A stretch of 64,000 nucleotides of DNA from Weissella ceti (GCF_018394055.1 NZ_CP074441.1:682001-746000); one strand, 5' to 3'. Positions 10,885 to 20,724 are shown, numbered from the stretch's first letter. The notes: generated by a model from the sequence alone, not told the origin. A program made the numbers and translations.

Positions 10885-11883
10885 CTAATTTTTCACGATT
10901 TCCCATTCGCGCCATTTTTCTTCTGAATTACTGAACGTTCTAGCAAATCGCCAATTGATTTGGAAATAATGCCACGTCTCCTGACGGACGTACCCTTCAG
11001 CTTCAAATACCGTCAAATAGAAACTAGGGGTATCGCCAGAATAGGGGTTATTCACAATTGTCATTGCGCGATTATTATCCACAACGTGATATAACCCTTC
11101 CTCTCGGATATTATTCAAATTCGTGCCGGCTTGTAATTTAATACGCTCTGTAGGCGCATTGATTTTTATGTCTTTTGTTCCATCAAAAGGGATTCCATTA
11201 ACTTTTCGTGGCGTTTTCAATTTATTTGTCGTTCCAGAATTACCTGAAATATTACCGATAATGGTTGACGCGAAGGTCATCACGCCTGAAATAGTTGCCG
11301 ATTCAGTTTTGTTAACGAAATTAGACAAACGTTCCCAAATAGATTGCTTATCTTTATTAATTTCGGCAATTTTTTCTTCTAAGTCATTAACCACGTCATC
11401 AACGCGTTCATTCGTAGCTGAAGCTACAGGATCAACAGACGTACTAATTGCTCCTGTGGTTGTTAGTGTGATTTGAGGTCGTGTTGTAAATTCAGTGATT
11501 TCAGTTGCTGATTCAGACGGCATACGGAACGCAGTGTCTTTTGAATTAGCAATTGAAATTCCTGCCAAAAACTCTTGGTCGTTGTAACGAGCAACTAACA
11601 ACAGCGTGTTGATTTGGTAGTCTGCTGCATTTTGTGTGTTGGTAAATACTCCAGTGATAGTAACTGTACTTCCAGTAATTGCAACACGACTAATAGTTGT
11701 TACTTGCTTTTCTTTGATGGTCTTCAAAACAGTGTCGTCTAAGCCATCAAGTTCTTCATGTGTAAACGTATCATCTGATGCGATTACGTGAACCCATTCT
11801 ACTTTGTCCCCTGTTGCTGCCGCTTGCTGTGTTGCTGCTGCGAAACGGGCAGTCATTTTCCATTGACTATATGAATCTGACAT
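10885..11883 (-). CDS. Tail fibre / receptor-binding protein
   Basis: 332 residues in the tail-fibre position after the gpI-like baseplate gene. The N-terminal part (SDSYSQWKMTARFAAATQQA) looks like a baseplate-attachment domain. A coiled-coil segment (VDDVVNDLEEKIAEINKDKQ) follows. The C-terminal third (KINAPTERIKLQAGTNLNNI to the end) resembles the glycan-contacting ends of tail fibres. Host specificity is probably set here. Confidence 0.75.
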   Translation of the reverse strand: MSDSYSQWKMTARFAAATQQAAATGDKVEWVHVIASDDTFTHEELDGLDDTVLKTIKEKQVTTISRVAITGSTVTITGVFTNTQNAADYQINTLLLVARYNDQEFLAGISIANSKDTAFRMPSESATEITEFTTRPQITLTTTGAISTSVDPVASATNERVDDVVNDLEEKIAEINKDKQSIWERLSNFVNKTESATISGVMTFASTIIGNISGNSGTTNKLKTPRKVNGIPFDGTKDIKINAPTERIKLQAGTNLNNIREEGLYHVVDNNRAMTIVNNPYSGDTPSFYLTVFEAEGYVRQETWHYFQINWRFARTFSNSEEKWREWEIVKN

Positions 11884-12419
11884 TATTCTCCTCCTTTATT
11901 TGAGATACTTGCGCTGATTAAGTGATCAGTTCCAACTTGAACCGCACCGGACGTAGAAACTTGGTTGAAGTTGAACGTCGTAAACGTCAGATTGGCGGGC
12001 AAATAACGATTAAGCAAAACCTTAAGTCGCTTAATCGCTGAACTATCTGGCGTTTTGATTTTTACTTCAACATGAAATTTTGGCGCATCAACAATTAATT
12101 CAGCGTTAATGTTTAATGCCTCTAACACTTGACGTAAATTACCAATCGTAATTGGATTAGGCGGCAACAATTCCATAATCACTTTGTAGCGCCGGGTGTC
12201 CAAGTCCAACCCTGCTACGCCTGTAATCCCCAACATATTTTCGAAAATTGACAAACCTTGCGCGTCTGCCAACATCGCGAAATGATTATCACGATTAGTT
12301 TCAATCAACTTTTCCAATTCATTTAGCAGCGGTTGCTCAACACGCATGATCACGTCCATGTCGTAGATACCTTCGTAGTAGTCTGGAAGTAAACTCCCTA
12401 ATCTAATTAGATCAGACAT
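11883..12419 (-). CDS. Baseplate protein, P2 gpI-like (DUF2313/XkdU-YmfQ family)
   Basis: 178 residues with the pattern LIRLGSLLPDYYEGIYDMDVI and a later PPNPITIGNLRQVLEALNI, typical of the YmfQ/DUF2313 baseplate family. It connects the gpJ-like baseplate wedge to the fibre. It overlaps its neighbours by 1 bp on both sides. Confidence 0.82.
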   Translation of the reverse strand: MSDLIRLGSLLPDYYEGIYDMDVIMRVEQPLLNELEKLIETNRDNHFAMLADAQGLSIFENMLGITGVAGLDLDTRRYKVIMELLPPNPITIGNLRQVLEALNINAELIVDAPKFHVEVKIKTPDSSAIKRLKVLLNRYLPANLTFTTFNFNQVSTSGAVQVGTDHLISASISNKGGE

Positions 12420-13558
12420 TAAATGACCACCTTTCCCAAGATTGGTAACTGTTGATTTTTAGCGTCTGTTTGAAGCGTTAAATCTTCTTCTGAACCGTTA
12501 AATTTAACTCCGTTAACATTGACCACCCCGTCAAGGCTAAGCAGTGCCACGATGATTTGAGAGCGGTATAGAGTGGTGCTATATGTTCGTTCATCTTCAG
12601 ACATATCACCCCACTTCTTACGAACACTATCGAAATACAACGCTACAGCTTCTTCAATCGCTGCACCAACGTCTTCAATCGTGACGCTTGATTCAGTCTC
12701 AACTTGTGCAGCGACGTCAACAACGAAATTGTCAGGCGCTACTACAGTTACAGTGTGTCCAACGGGTGCGATACCGTAACCATTTCCACGACTGTCCATT
12801 GGATCAATTCGTGCTTGTACCTTGGCAATCAACTCTTTTGAAGGTGCTAAGAACTGATTATTTAGAATAGTTACTTTTACGCTTCCACCTCCGTTCCAAG
12901 TTGGGAACACTTGCACCCCTGAAACGTCGTCCATGCTGGTCACGAAATCGATATAATCCGCAACGTTTCCACCGAACTTGATTACACCATTAGAACGAAT
13001 TAAACGTTCTCGCAATTCGTCATCAGTTTCTTCATCACGCGCTGGAATGGTGATCTCTACAATCTCGGCATCTCCAAAGCGACTAATAGCAGACAATGGG
13101 AGGATTCGACCTGTATAAGAGTTCCCGGCTTCTCCTGTTGTGTCAGCTACTAATGTTGCCATTCCTGCTACATCAGATACTTCAGTCACGATGTAATATA
13201 CTGGCTCTTCGCCAATACTTGCGAATCTATCACCAACACCGGGCACTAGAGGTTCGCCTATTTCATCAATGAACTTCCCGACTGCTTCTGCTTGTGTAGC
13301 TTTGACGCGAGACATGCCGCGCTCTTCAGCTTTATAGTCTAAAAATTGCCCTGTAGCTGTCTGCGTGAACGTCTGCATAGTCGCGTCTGATAATTTCATA
13401 GCAAGTTGTGCCATGACATATGAGGCAGGCGCTACGGCGTCATAAATGATGGAACCCTGACGCGTATCCATGTTATCCGGTACACGATCAAGAACTTCAT
13501 CAAGAAACCACTCATAGTCCATCTTTTGAATTTCAGCTGCTAATTCCTTCGGGCTCAT
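12419..13558 (-). CDS. Baseplate J-like protein (gpJ/gp47, XkdT)
   Basis: 379 residues. The family features include MDTRQGSIIYDAVAPASYVMAQ near the N-terminus, AGNSYTGRILPL in the middle and PARDEETDDELRERLI. These are hallmarks of baseplate J / T4 gp6-like wedge proteins in contractile tails. The start overlaps the gp25-like gene in an ATGA arrangement. Confidence 0.9.
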   Translation of the reverse strand: MSPKELAAEIQKMDYEWFLDEVLDRVPDNMDTRQGSIIYDAVAPASYVMAQLAMKLSDATMQTFTQTATGQFLDYKAEERGMSRVKATQAEAVGKFIDEIGEPLVPGVGDRFASIGEEPVYYIVTEVSDVAGMATLVADTTGEAGNSYTGRILPLSAISRFGDAEIVEITIPARDEETDDELRERLIRSNGVIKFGGNVADYIDFVTSMDDVSGVQVFPTWNGGGSVKVTILNNQFLAPSKELIAKVQARIDPMDSRGNGYGIAPVGHTVTVVAPDNFVVDVAAQVETESSVTIEDVGAAIEEAVALYFDSVRKKWGDMSEDERTYSTTLYRSQIIVALLSLDGVVNVNGVKFNGSEEDLTLQTDAKNQQLPILGKVVI

Positions 13559-13989
13559 TGCTCTACCTCCATTTCTGTTTCAATTTCGCCAAACATTGTT
13601 GTGATTGATACTGTTACCGACAATGTAGTGGCATTTAATTGCGTGATTTCATTAATATCAACGCTGTCAACTCTGTCATCGCCAAGCAACGCTTCTTTTA
13701 CCATTCGTTCAATTTCAGATAGTACATAGTCATAATCTTTCCCGATTAAATCGTTTAAGTCGTGCCCGTACTGATCATCATAAATTTCAAAAATAAAACG
13801 CTCTGTCCGAAGCACCTTATCAATTGCTTGAGACATAGCGTCTTTTTCGTCTATCATTCCGATTATTCGTCCGTTTTGAACAGAGTACGTCAAAGAAGGT
13901 GCCGTGTACTCTTCGATTTCATCGCCAAATGCTAAAAGGTCATCTTCTGGCGCTTCGTCTGGGCGATTATCAATAAATTCTTCGTTCAT
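13555..13989 (-). CDS. gp25/gpW-like baseplate protein (DUF2634, XkdS)
   Basis: 144 residues. The central RTERFIFEIYDDQYGHDL and ISEIERMVKEAL-type helix match the XkdS/gp25 lysozyme-like baseplate wedge family. It lies between the DUF2577 gene and the gpJ-like gene, as in PBSX. Confidence 0.85.
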   Translation of the reverse strand: MNEEFIDNRPDEAPEDDLLAFGDEIEEYTAPSLTYSVQNGRIIGMIDEKDAMSQAIDKVLRTERFIFEIYDDQYGHDLNDLIGKDYDYVLSEIERMVKEALLGDDRVDSVDINEITQLNATTLSVTVSITTMFGEIETEMEVEQ

Positions 13990-14282
13990 TAACGCCTCCT
14001 ATCTAATACATAGAAAGATTGACCTTTTCCGTGACGGAGTAGCGTCACACCGTCTCCTACTTGCAGACTATCGTCCACTTCCAAAGACTTGCCATCAATC
14101 TTCATCTTGTATTTAGTTCCAACGCGTCCTAGCGAAATCATTGCAGAAGGCAATTCAAGTCCGCCACCGATTTTAATTTCCAACGGTCTGACCGATGAAA
14201 CTTTTCCGTAAACAATATCTGCTAGTTCGCTATCGTTTCCGCCACGTCCTGCTAATTGTGCAGCCAACCATTCTCCTGCCAT
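13989..14282 (-). CDS. DUF2577 phage protein (XkdR-like)
   Basis: 97 residues from the ATG at 14282 (MAGEWLAAQLAG), chosen because GGAG precedes it and it overlaps the upstream stop as TAATG. An upstream in-frame ATG has no ribosome site. Short beta-rich protein with VTLLRHGKGQSFYVLDR at the C-terminus, as in the small OB-like XkdR/DUF2577 baseplate proteins. Confidence 0.8.
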   Translation of the reverse strand: MAGEWLAAQLAGRGGNDSELADIVYGKVSSVRPLEIKIGGGLELPSAMISLGRVGTKYKMKIDGKSLEVDDSLQVGDGVTLLRHGKGQSFYVLDRRR

Positions 14283-15280
14283 TAGTCCAACTCCATTTCT
14301 ATATCCATAGTCCAATTAGGACCAAAATAATGCGTTACTTTCGTTGCAAACATGCGGCGTGTTCCAATACCAATATCTCGCAAGCTTTGAATGTCAATGT
14401 AGAAGCGTTCTCCAGCGCGCATACCTAGCCCGCTGCTTGCTTCCATAGTCCCGATAGCGGTGATTGAGAACGTCTTATCTTCAACGTTCTTTTCTTTCAA
14501 ACGACGATTAACTAATCGCTCCATTTGAGCGTCGTTAAGTTTATCGTCCGCTTTTTCAACGATTTGTAATGGACCATATCTATCAATACTTTTCGAACTG
14601 CTAGCGGATTTAGTTGTGTAAACTGATCGTTGTTTCTTATCCTTTGTTTCGCGAACAAGTTTGATGATGTTCGCTGTTTCGTCAACCGAACGAGTGTAAT
14701 TCCAGCCTGTAGCCAGCTCTTTGTCGCCAATGACTAAGAATTTATCCCACGTCACTTCTTCAGCAACAAGCTGGACAGAACCGTATACATCACGCAAGAA
14801 AACACGTAATCCTTCCCGGCGCTTCACTTCTTTTGCCCATTCACTTAAGCGGTCAAAATGAGTTTGTCCGTCTTGGATTTCTTCAATCAGATTAATTTTT
14901 GATTTGCTTAAGTTCTTATAGCTGATACCACCGATAGAACGCATAATCTTTGAGAAACGTTCGCCAATTTTACCAATACGCCACACGATCATGTCTTGGT
15001 TCTTCAAATAACGAAGATTATCAAACGCCGTTACAGTAAATACTTCTTTGCTGGAGTAATCGACTTCAAAAACACGTCCTTTAAAAATCTTCATGCCGTC
15101 CCACTTAAATTCGACTTTATCTCCGTTTTGAGGGACAAAACCTTCATCTACTTCCAATAATTTGAATTTAAGCGAGCCAGCCGAGAAGTTAACGTCCGTT
15201 TCCCAAACGATTTCAGTAGCAAGTGGTGCTACGTCCCAGCGTTTCGTACGGGATTCCATTGTGAAATGTGTGACCGCCAT
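14282..15280 (-). CDS. Baseplate hub protein (XkdQ/gpD-like)
   Basis: 332 residues from the TAATG start at 15280 (MAVTHFTMES). The fold-typical segments WETDVNFSAGSLKFKLLEVD and FKGRVFEVDYSSKEVFTVTAFD correspond to the gp27/gpD-like hub that sits at the tail tip. Position between the XkdP-like and XkdR-like genes supports this. Confidence 0.82.
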   Translation of the reverse strand: MAVTHFTMESRTKRWDVAPLATEIVWETDVNFSAGSLKFKLLEVDEGFVPQNGDKVEFKWDGMKIFKGRVFEVDYSSKEVFTVTAFDNLRYLKNQDMIVWRIGKIGERFSKIMRSIGGISYKNLSKSKINLIEEIQDGQTHFDRLSEWAKEVKRREGLRVFLRDVYGSVQLVAEEVTWDKFLVIGDKELATGWNYTRSVDETANIIKLVRETKDKKQRSVYTTKSASSSKSIDRYGPLQIVEKADDKLNDAQMERLVNRRLKEKNVEDKTFSITAIGTMEASSGLGMRAGERFYIDIQSLRDIGIGTRRMFATKVTHYFGPNWTMDIEMELD

Positions 15281-15972
15281 TACTTCACCGCCTTCTTGGA
15301 CACCCAACCACGCCAACCGCCTTGCATGTTAGTCACATGGTATGGGAATTTTGCTCCTTTGTTGACAAAGTTGATCTTACGTTTGGCGTTACGTTCAGTT
15401 TGACCGGGTCCCGCCCCGTATGAATCACGGTGCAATCGTCCGTTAACAGTGACAACTGACCCAACACCAATCTTGCGAGGTGGTTTAGGGCGCTTAGGTG
15501 CTTTCTTGGCAACCTTTTTCTTAGCTTTAGCTTTCACGTTCAGCTTGCGCGCTGCAAACTGACGCCATTCCTTAACTTCAAGAGTGAACTTGAATTCAGA
15601 ATCATTACCGTCAACTTTTCCATAATTGAACTTCTCAATAGTCGCAGGGAAATTAATTTTGCCGCCGCTGATCACAATTCGACCGGGCTTCTTGCTGTCT
15701 TGCCAATCGCGAAAGAAATTAATGTATTCAATCGCTGTTCCTAAAGGACGTTTAGCTGTTACCAAATGCGAATGACTTGTATTAACGGGCAAAATCCCTT
15801 CGATTGGCATTTGATACAACTTTCGTTCGCCGATTCGATTAACTTCACCAGTTTTCAGAATAGTTTCAGGCTCATTATCAAATTCGATACCAACCATGAA
15901 TTCAGCAGGCGCAATTGGCAACTCTACTGTTTTATTTTTGTGATTCGTGAAATAAAAACCTACGTGTGCCAT
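15280..15972 (-). CDS. Tail hub-associated protein (XkdP-like) with SH3-like C-terminus
   Basis: 230 residues. The start at 15972 (MAHVGFYFTN) has a textbook AGGAGG site 6 bp away. Residues 1-150 match the XkdP type (baseplate/tape-measure adaptor). A Lys/Pro-rich linker (AKKKVAKKAPKRPKPPRK) follows. In place of the usual LysM there is an SH3-like tail (SVVTVNGRLHRDSYG ... FPYHVTNMQGGWRGWVSKKAV), still compatible with cell-wall contact. Confidence 0.8.
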   Translation of the reverse strand: MAHVGFYFTNHKNKTVELPIAPAEFMVGIEFDNEPETILKTGEVNRIGERKLYQMPIEGILPVNTSHSHLVTAKRPLGTAIEYINFFRDWQDSKKPGRIVISGGKINFPATIEKFNYGKVDGNDSEFKFTLEVKEWRQFAARKLNVKAKAKKKVAKKAPKRPKPPRKIGVGSVVTVNGRLHRDSYGAGPGQTERNAKRKINFVNKGAKFPYHVTNMQGGWRGWVSKKAVK

Positions 15973-16040
15973 ATGCACCTCCTTTGTCAATAAACAACGG
16001 GCTTCTCACCCCGTTTGGCAGGTATGTTTGCGTACCTTTG

Positions 16041-19000
16041 TTAATGTGCTAGTCCTGCTTCGTACTTAGCACGCATAGCTGTTTCAAACTTCTCAAGAAG
16101 TGATTCTCCACTCTCGCCTTCAGCAGCTTGAATAGTAATAGCCCCTTGACCGAAATTGATATTTACATCATCGCCACTAGATTGAGTGCTTGAGTTGTTA
16201 ATAGTTCCGCCGATAGCCCCTGATAGGTTACTTGATGGCACGCTTCCTGATGTAGACGGTGCCACACCTGAAACGTTACCAACGGCGGCATTAACTAGAC
16301 CGTTTGCAGACTTAGTGACAGTTCCTGCTTCGTTGTCCATTCCGACCGCCATACCTTCACCGATATAGCGTCCTACTTGATCACGCATTAGACGTGACGG
16401 ACTGTGAATTTTCGCCTTAGCACGAGCTGCACGCTCTGCTTCTCCAACCAAACGATTTGCTGCTGCAGTAACAGCTCCAAGAGCGGAATTCATACCGACT
16501 GCCAAGCCTTGCCCAATCATCATGCCGATTGATCGCATAGTACCTACAGCACGCATTCCAACGGATCTAATGCTAGACACCAGACGTGTCATTGCTGCCA
16601 TGGCCATAGGTGTTCCCATAGTCAAACCAGCCGTAACACCCATTGATGCTGCAGTACCCAATTGAGTTCCATTAGATTTAGCAGGCGCAATCGCACTACT
16701 AAATGCTGAAAGCAATCCGCCCACGGCATCCTTTGCCGCACTACCAATGGTATCCAGTCCAGCCTTTACGATATCGATAGCCGTAACCATCTCTTTCAAA
16801 CTAGCAGCACTATTAGCAGCGTTCTTGGCAATACTATTCATTTGCGTGTTCACTAGAGTTAGCGCAGCTAGTAATGCAACAGTACCTGCAGCAGCAACAA
16901 CTGCTCCTGCACCAAATACAATCATTCCTGCACTGGCGACCAAAGCCCCAGCTCCAACTAGCAATAGCGAAGCTGCTAATAGTGGTAATGTGACAGACAA
17001 AATCAAAGTAGGTACTACTACCATCATCATTCCAACGAATAGCAACATAGCTGACGCACCAGCCATCATCATTCCTACCGCTGCGAGCATTGAACTGGCG
17101 CCAACCAACATCAAGCTTACTGACAACATCATAGAAGTCACGGTAAGCATCATAATGCCAGCACTAGCAACTAATGCCCCCATGCCGACCATAAGCAGTC
17201 CTACGCTCAAAATGCCAAGCCCAACACCTGCGACAAGTGATCCAACGCCAAATACTAGCAACGCGCCACCCAGTGCAAGGAACGCTAGAGCTGACTGTAG
17301 ACCATACGTCGCGACAATTGGCAACTGCATAGCGAATAATGCAATACCTGCAGCCGCTATTCCGATACCAGTTCCAACTAAGAAGATTGCTGCGCCAAAC
17401 GCAAGCATTCCGGGTGCTGCAATCGTAAGCATTGGACCAAGTAGCGCCATCATTCCTGCAAGTGCACCAATTGATAATGCGAACACTGCAACGCCAATAG
17501 CACCTTCAGAACCAGCTTGAGCAATTGGTGTCATTGCAAGCGCCATAACAGACACTGCTGCACCGAACGCCAAAATGCCGCCTAATCCAGCAGTTAGCTT
17601 AGTGCCCATTGTCCCAAGCACCGCAGCCATAATTCCAACACTAGCACCAAATGCAAGCATTGCAATTGCTCCGTCTCCGCCAGTCTTAGCTAATGGTTCG
17701 ATAGCTCGCGCTAGCAATGCGATAGACGCAATAACAAGTGCTACACCTGCTAATTTCATCAAAGAACCAAATCCTCGCGACATAGCACCAGTTCCTTTGG
17801 CAGCCTTTGTTGTTGACTTACCTAAAGCATCTGAAGCCTTAGACGCTTGTTCAGCACCCTTTTTAAAGCCAAACAACTTGCGAGGGTTCAAGAAGCTACC
17901 TAGCTTTTTAAATGCACTGCCTGTTCCACCGATAACTCGACCTAACAGCTTGAATCCGCCTGCCATTCCGAAGATACCAACTATCATCGCGGCATTAGCT
18001 GCAATTGCACCGATGGCGCCCTTGTCCATAGACTTAAGCCCTTCGATCCATTTACCAGCGTTTTGAGTTATCTCTAAGATTGATTGTCCTAGATCATTTA
18101 CACCTTTTCTAAACTTCTCATTGTTTTGATATGCGTAAACAAGCATTGAACCAATCGTGAAGATAGCTGTTAACCATGGGTGTTTAGTGACCATATCAAG
18201 CCCGCTACGAAGCGCACCCATAGACTTTGAAAAGGCTAAGGCTCCAGCAGAAGCCCCTAGGAATATCCCTGCCATAGGCGCTACTGCCTTTGCAAATGGC
18301 GTCAAGAACTTGGCAACATCACCAGCTATACTGAATGATTTTGCTATGGCTTTACCAAATGCTTGAAACATTGGTTTCATTTCGTTCAATTTCGCCTTAA
18401 TTCCTTGGAATGCTGTAACCAAATTAGGTCCAATCTCTTGAATAATATGCGCCACTGAACGAGTTACGGCAGACTTAGCGACCGCGATCGCTGTAGCGAT
18501 ACCAGCAGTTGAGTCTTTCGCCATCTTGGAAGTGGCAGCCATCTTTTCTCCGCCCTTTTCATTCAATTCAATCAATGCTTTACCGAACTTATCCGCGCTA
18601 ATCTTACCCTTTGAACCGAGTTCGACCATCTTGTCTTGGGTCATACCCATTTTCTTGGCTAATTCAGGTAATGCTCCAGCGGCTCCGTTGTCAATCAAAG
18701 CATTGAACGCTTCACCTTGAATCTTACCTTTACCGAACGCCTTCCCCAGTTGCATAACCGCACTAGCTGATTGTTCAGTCGTACCACCAAAACCAAGAAT
18801 GGTATCGTTAATTGACTTGTATAACTTGACTGACTTATTCATATCCCCGTTAGCGGAAACGAACGTTTGAACACCTTGAACGGCTGTATCAAGCGCAGTA
18901 GGTAATCCATCAATCGCTGTATCTAGATTAGCCATTCCGACTTTAGCTTGGTTCGCACTAACACCTAAGTTACCGAATACCTTCCCAGAGTTACTCAACG

Positions 19001-19520
19001 TGTCAATACGACCAATAGCGCCATCGACGGAATTACTAACCACTCCCATTCCTTTGCTAATTGCACCGCCGACAAGGCTACCACCAAGCACAGCTTTAAA
19101 CATTGAGCCAGACTTTTGAGCTTGCTCCCCCAATTGCTGAACGTCTTGTGTCGCCTTTTTAACACCTTCGCTAGGCATTGACCCCATAGATGACTTTAAC
19201 GACTCCACGGCTTGTTTAGAGGCTTTAAACTCACCTCGCATCTTCTCGACGTTCTTTTCAGCCTTCAGCATGTCTGATGCTGACGCAGTACCAGCTTTCC
19301 CCAAAGCTTCCGCGTTAGATTTTGCTTCCTTAAATGCACGCCCTGCTAGTAATGCCATCTTTTCGGCACGTTGCATTTCTGATCCCATCTTATTGTTCTG
19401 ATTCATAGCGGTGTTAAGTCCTTGAGTAGACTTCTTAACCATATTCATAGAACTGAACATTGATTTTAAGGGACCAGTAAACCGGTCATTAATTTGTAAG
19501 GTAGAACTAATTGTCGCCAT
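16041..19520 (-). CDS. Tail tape measure protein of prophage 1
   Basis: 1159 residues. The N-terminal coiled coil is followed by a tape-measure core (VFGNLGVSANQAKVGMANLD ... GGTTEQSASAVMQLGKAFGKGKIQGEAFNALIDNGA). Residues about 560-940 form a very long hydrophobic Gly/Ala/Met-rich stretch of repeated predicted membrane helices (for example LLVGAGALVASAGMIVFG), probably inserted in or threaded through the host membrane at injection. Its length sets tail length. It lies directly downstream of the frameshifted chaperone pair, as expected. Confidence 0.92.
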   Translation of the reverse strand: MATISSTLQINDRFTGPLKSMFSSMNMVKKSTQGLNTAMNQNNKMGSEMQRAEKMALLAGRAFKEAKSNAEALGKAGTASASDMLKAEKNVEKMRGEFKASKQAVESLKSSMGSMPSEGVKKATQDVQQLGEQAQKSGSMFKAVLGGSLVGGAISKGMGVVSNSVDGAIGRIDTLSNSGKVFGNLGVSANQAKVGMANLDTAIDGLPTALDTAVQGVQTFVSANGDMNKSVKLYKSINDTILGFGGTTEQSASAVMQLGKAFGKGKIQGEAFNALIDNGAAGALPELAKKMGMTQDKMVELGSKGKISADKFGKALIELNEKGGEKMAATSKMAKDSTAGIATAIAVAKSAVTRSVAHIIQEIGPNLVTAFQGIKAKLNEMKPMFQAFGKAIAKSFSIAGDVAKFLTPFAKAVAPMAGIFLGASAGALAFSKSMGALRSGLDMVTKHPWLTAIFTIGSMLVYAYQNNEKFRKGVNDLGQSILEITQNAGKWIEGLKSMDKGAIGAIAANAAMIVGIFGMAGGFKLLGRVIGGTGSAFKKLGSFLNPRKLFGFKKGAEQASKASDALGKSTTKAAKGTGAMSRGFGSLMKLAGVALVIASIALLARAIEPLAKTGGDGAIAMLAFGASVGIMAAVLGTMGTKLTAGLGGILAFGAAVSVMALAMTPIAQAGSEGAIGVAVFALSIGALAGMMALLGPMLTIAAPGMLAFGAAIFLVGTGIGIAAAGIALFAMQLPIVATYGLQSALAFLALGGALLVFGVGSLVAGVGLGILSVGLLMVGMGALVASAGIMMLTVTSMMLSVSLMLVGASSMLAAVGMMMAGASAMLLFVGMMMVVVPTLILSVTLPLLAASLLLVGAGALVASAGMIVFGAGAVVAAAGTVALLAALTLVNTQMNSIAKNAANSAASLKEMVTAIDIVKAGLDTIGSAAKDAVGGLLSAFSSAIAPAKSNGTQLGTAASMGVTAGLTMGTPMAMAAMTRLVSSIRSVGMRAVGTMRSIGMMIGQGLAVGMNSALGAVTAAANRLVGEAERAARAKAKIHSPSRLMRDQVGRYIGEGMAVGMDNEAGTVTKSANGLVNAAVGNVSGVAPSTSGSVPSSNLSGAIGGTINNSSTQSSGDDVNINFGQGAITIQAAEGESGESLLEKFETAMRAKYEAGLAH

Positions 19521-19564
19521 TTTACTGGTCTCCTTTTTATATGTATCACGGGTTCCCCCGTGTA

Positions 19565-19768
19565 TTAACGCCGGCGTCCTTTCGACTTCTTTTCAGCTCT
19601 CTTGCGCTCTTTCTCTTCCGCTTCCGTTCGTAAGTCGATACCAGCGATAATCATCGCTTTCTCGCGCTTACCTAGACCTGACCAGTAATCAGGCGTCCAG
19701 TGGAATTGATGCATAGCGTAGAAGTAGTACTCGAAATCTATCCCGTCGCCAGCCTTAATTAGTTTTTT
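19565..19768 (-). CDS. Tail assembly chaperone extension read by -1 frameshift (gpT part, XkdO-like)
   Basis: This frame is open from the slippery site to 19565 but has no good start of its own. After the heptamer A-AAA-AAC (19762-19768), a -1 shift gives KKLIKAGDGIDFEYYFYAMH... and ends in a very basic tail (ERKRAEKKSKGRRR). About one in many ribosomes would make the fused GT-type chaperone that guides tape-measure assembly. The HQFHWTPDYWSGL stretch is typical of the T part of such proteins. Confidence 0.82.
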   Translation of the reverse strand, partial: KKLIKAGDGIDFEYYFYAMHQFHWTPDYWSGLGKREKAMIIAGIDLRTEAEEKERKRAEKKSKGRRR

Positions 19769-20169
19769 ACTTCTTCAACCAAGTCATCGACTGGTTCTTC
19801 ATCAAAACCACTCAACTTACTGATTTCTTGGTACAATCCTGCCCATTGACCAGCCTTCAACATGGCGCGACCAGTATCAGCAGCGTTTGTTGTTCCGAAG
19901 TGTTCTTGCAAATCAGCTTCGTGCAAGTCTGGGAAAGTAATTGCTGTTACTGCCAACAAGTCCATAAACTTTGATTGATCAAGTTGTGTTGACATCACCC
20001 CGTTTTGCTTAACTGGGCGAGTTGCTTGCTTTTCAAGTGACTTGTATTCAGTTGCAGAAATAGAACGGATTTCAAATGGTTCTTCGAATTGAGAGAACTT
20101 GATTTCCTTTGTTTCTGTCAAAACTGATGCGTCCTTTAGCAAAAATGATTCGATTGACTTTTGTGCCAT
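19759..20169 (-). CDS. Tail assembly chaperone, G-type (XkdN-like)
   Basis: 136 residues. MAQKSIESFLLKDAS and FEEPFEIRSISATEY mark the XkdN/phage tail-assembly chaperone family. It ends with GTA-AAA-AAC-TAA, so the last sense codons form a perfect slippery heptamer immediately before the stop. It lies between the tail tube and tape measure genes. Confidence 0.88.
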   Translation of the reverse strand: MAQKSIESFLLKDASVLTETKEIKFSQFEEPFEIRSISATEYKSLEKQATRPVKQNGVMSTQLDQSKFMDLLAVTAITFPDLHEADLQEHFGTTNAADTGRAMLKAGQWAGLYQEISKLSGFDEEPVDDLVEEVKN

Positions 20170-20242
20170 GGTTAAATTCCTCCGAGAATTAGATAGTTGA
20201 GTAGTTTTTGAGTAAATTAAAAGCGTTCCTTGTCAGTTACGA

Positions 20243-20716
20243 CTAAGAACGCTTAGGACCTGTGAACTTGTTAGTAAGTTGGTATCCGTCGAATGAGAAG
20301 TCTGTTTCAGCCATCATCAATCCGTCGTCAGCTTCGATGTTGAACAATGGAATTTCGTCCAAAAGAACACCAGTGAGCACGATAGTTTGCTTACCAACAG
20401 ATGAAGTCTTGTCTTCGATTGTTGTCGTGATAGACATTTCAGGAAGACGACCTGTGTTCTTGTACTTTTCAAGCACTTCAGAAACCCAGATTGAAGAAAC
20501 CAAGTAACCGTTGATAGTTCCTGACCCTTCTGCAGAAGTTACCTTCTTACCCTTGAAACGTGTACCCAAACGAGCCACGTCTTCCTTGTTCAATTCAACT
20601 GATGCTGAAACTTCAGTTGCTTCAATAAACGGGTAGTTCTTCCCGTCAATCTTGACAACGACTGTACCTTCTTTGGCGCTGATCGCGTCGTTTTGGTTCA
20701 AAATTTGATTAGCCAT
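20243..20716 (-). CDS. Tail tube protein (XkdM-like)
   Basis: 157 residues, starting MANQILNQNDAISAKEGTVV with ATEVSASVELNKEDVARLG, a pattern of XkdM tail-core proteins of contractile phages. It forms the inner tube beneath the sheath and follows the sheath gene by 8 bp. Confidence 0.88.
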   Translation of the reverse strand: MANQILNQNDAISAKEGTVVVKIDGKNYPFIEATEVSASVELNKEDVARLGTRFKGKKVTSAEGSGTINGYLVSSIWVSEVLEKYKNTGRLPEMSITTTIEDKTSSVGKQTIVLTGVLLDEIPLFNIEADDGLMMAETDFSFDGYQLTNKFTGPKRS

Positions 20717-20724
20717 ATTTCCCC

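Noticed and set aside
16747-17520. A 257-codon open frame on the plus strand inside the tape measure gene
   Set aside because: It is the complement of the Gly/Ala-rich tape measure, low complexity (A, P, T, I, N-rich), with no ribosome site and no plus-strand neighbours. Shadow of the real gene.
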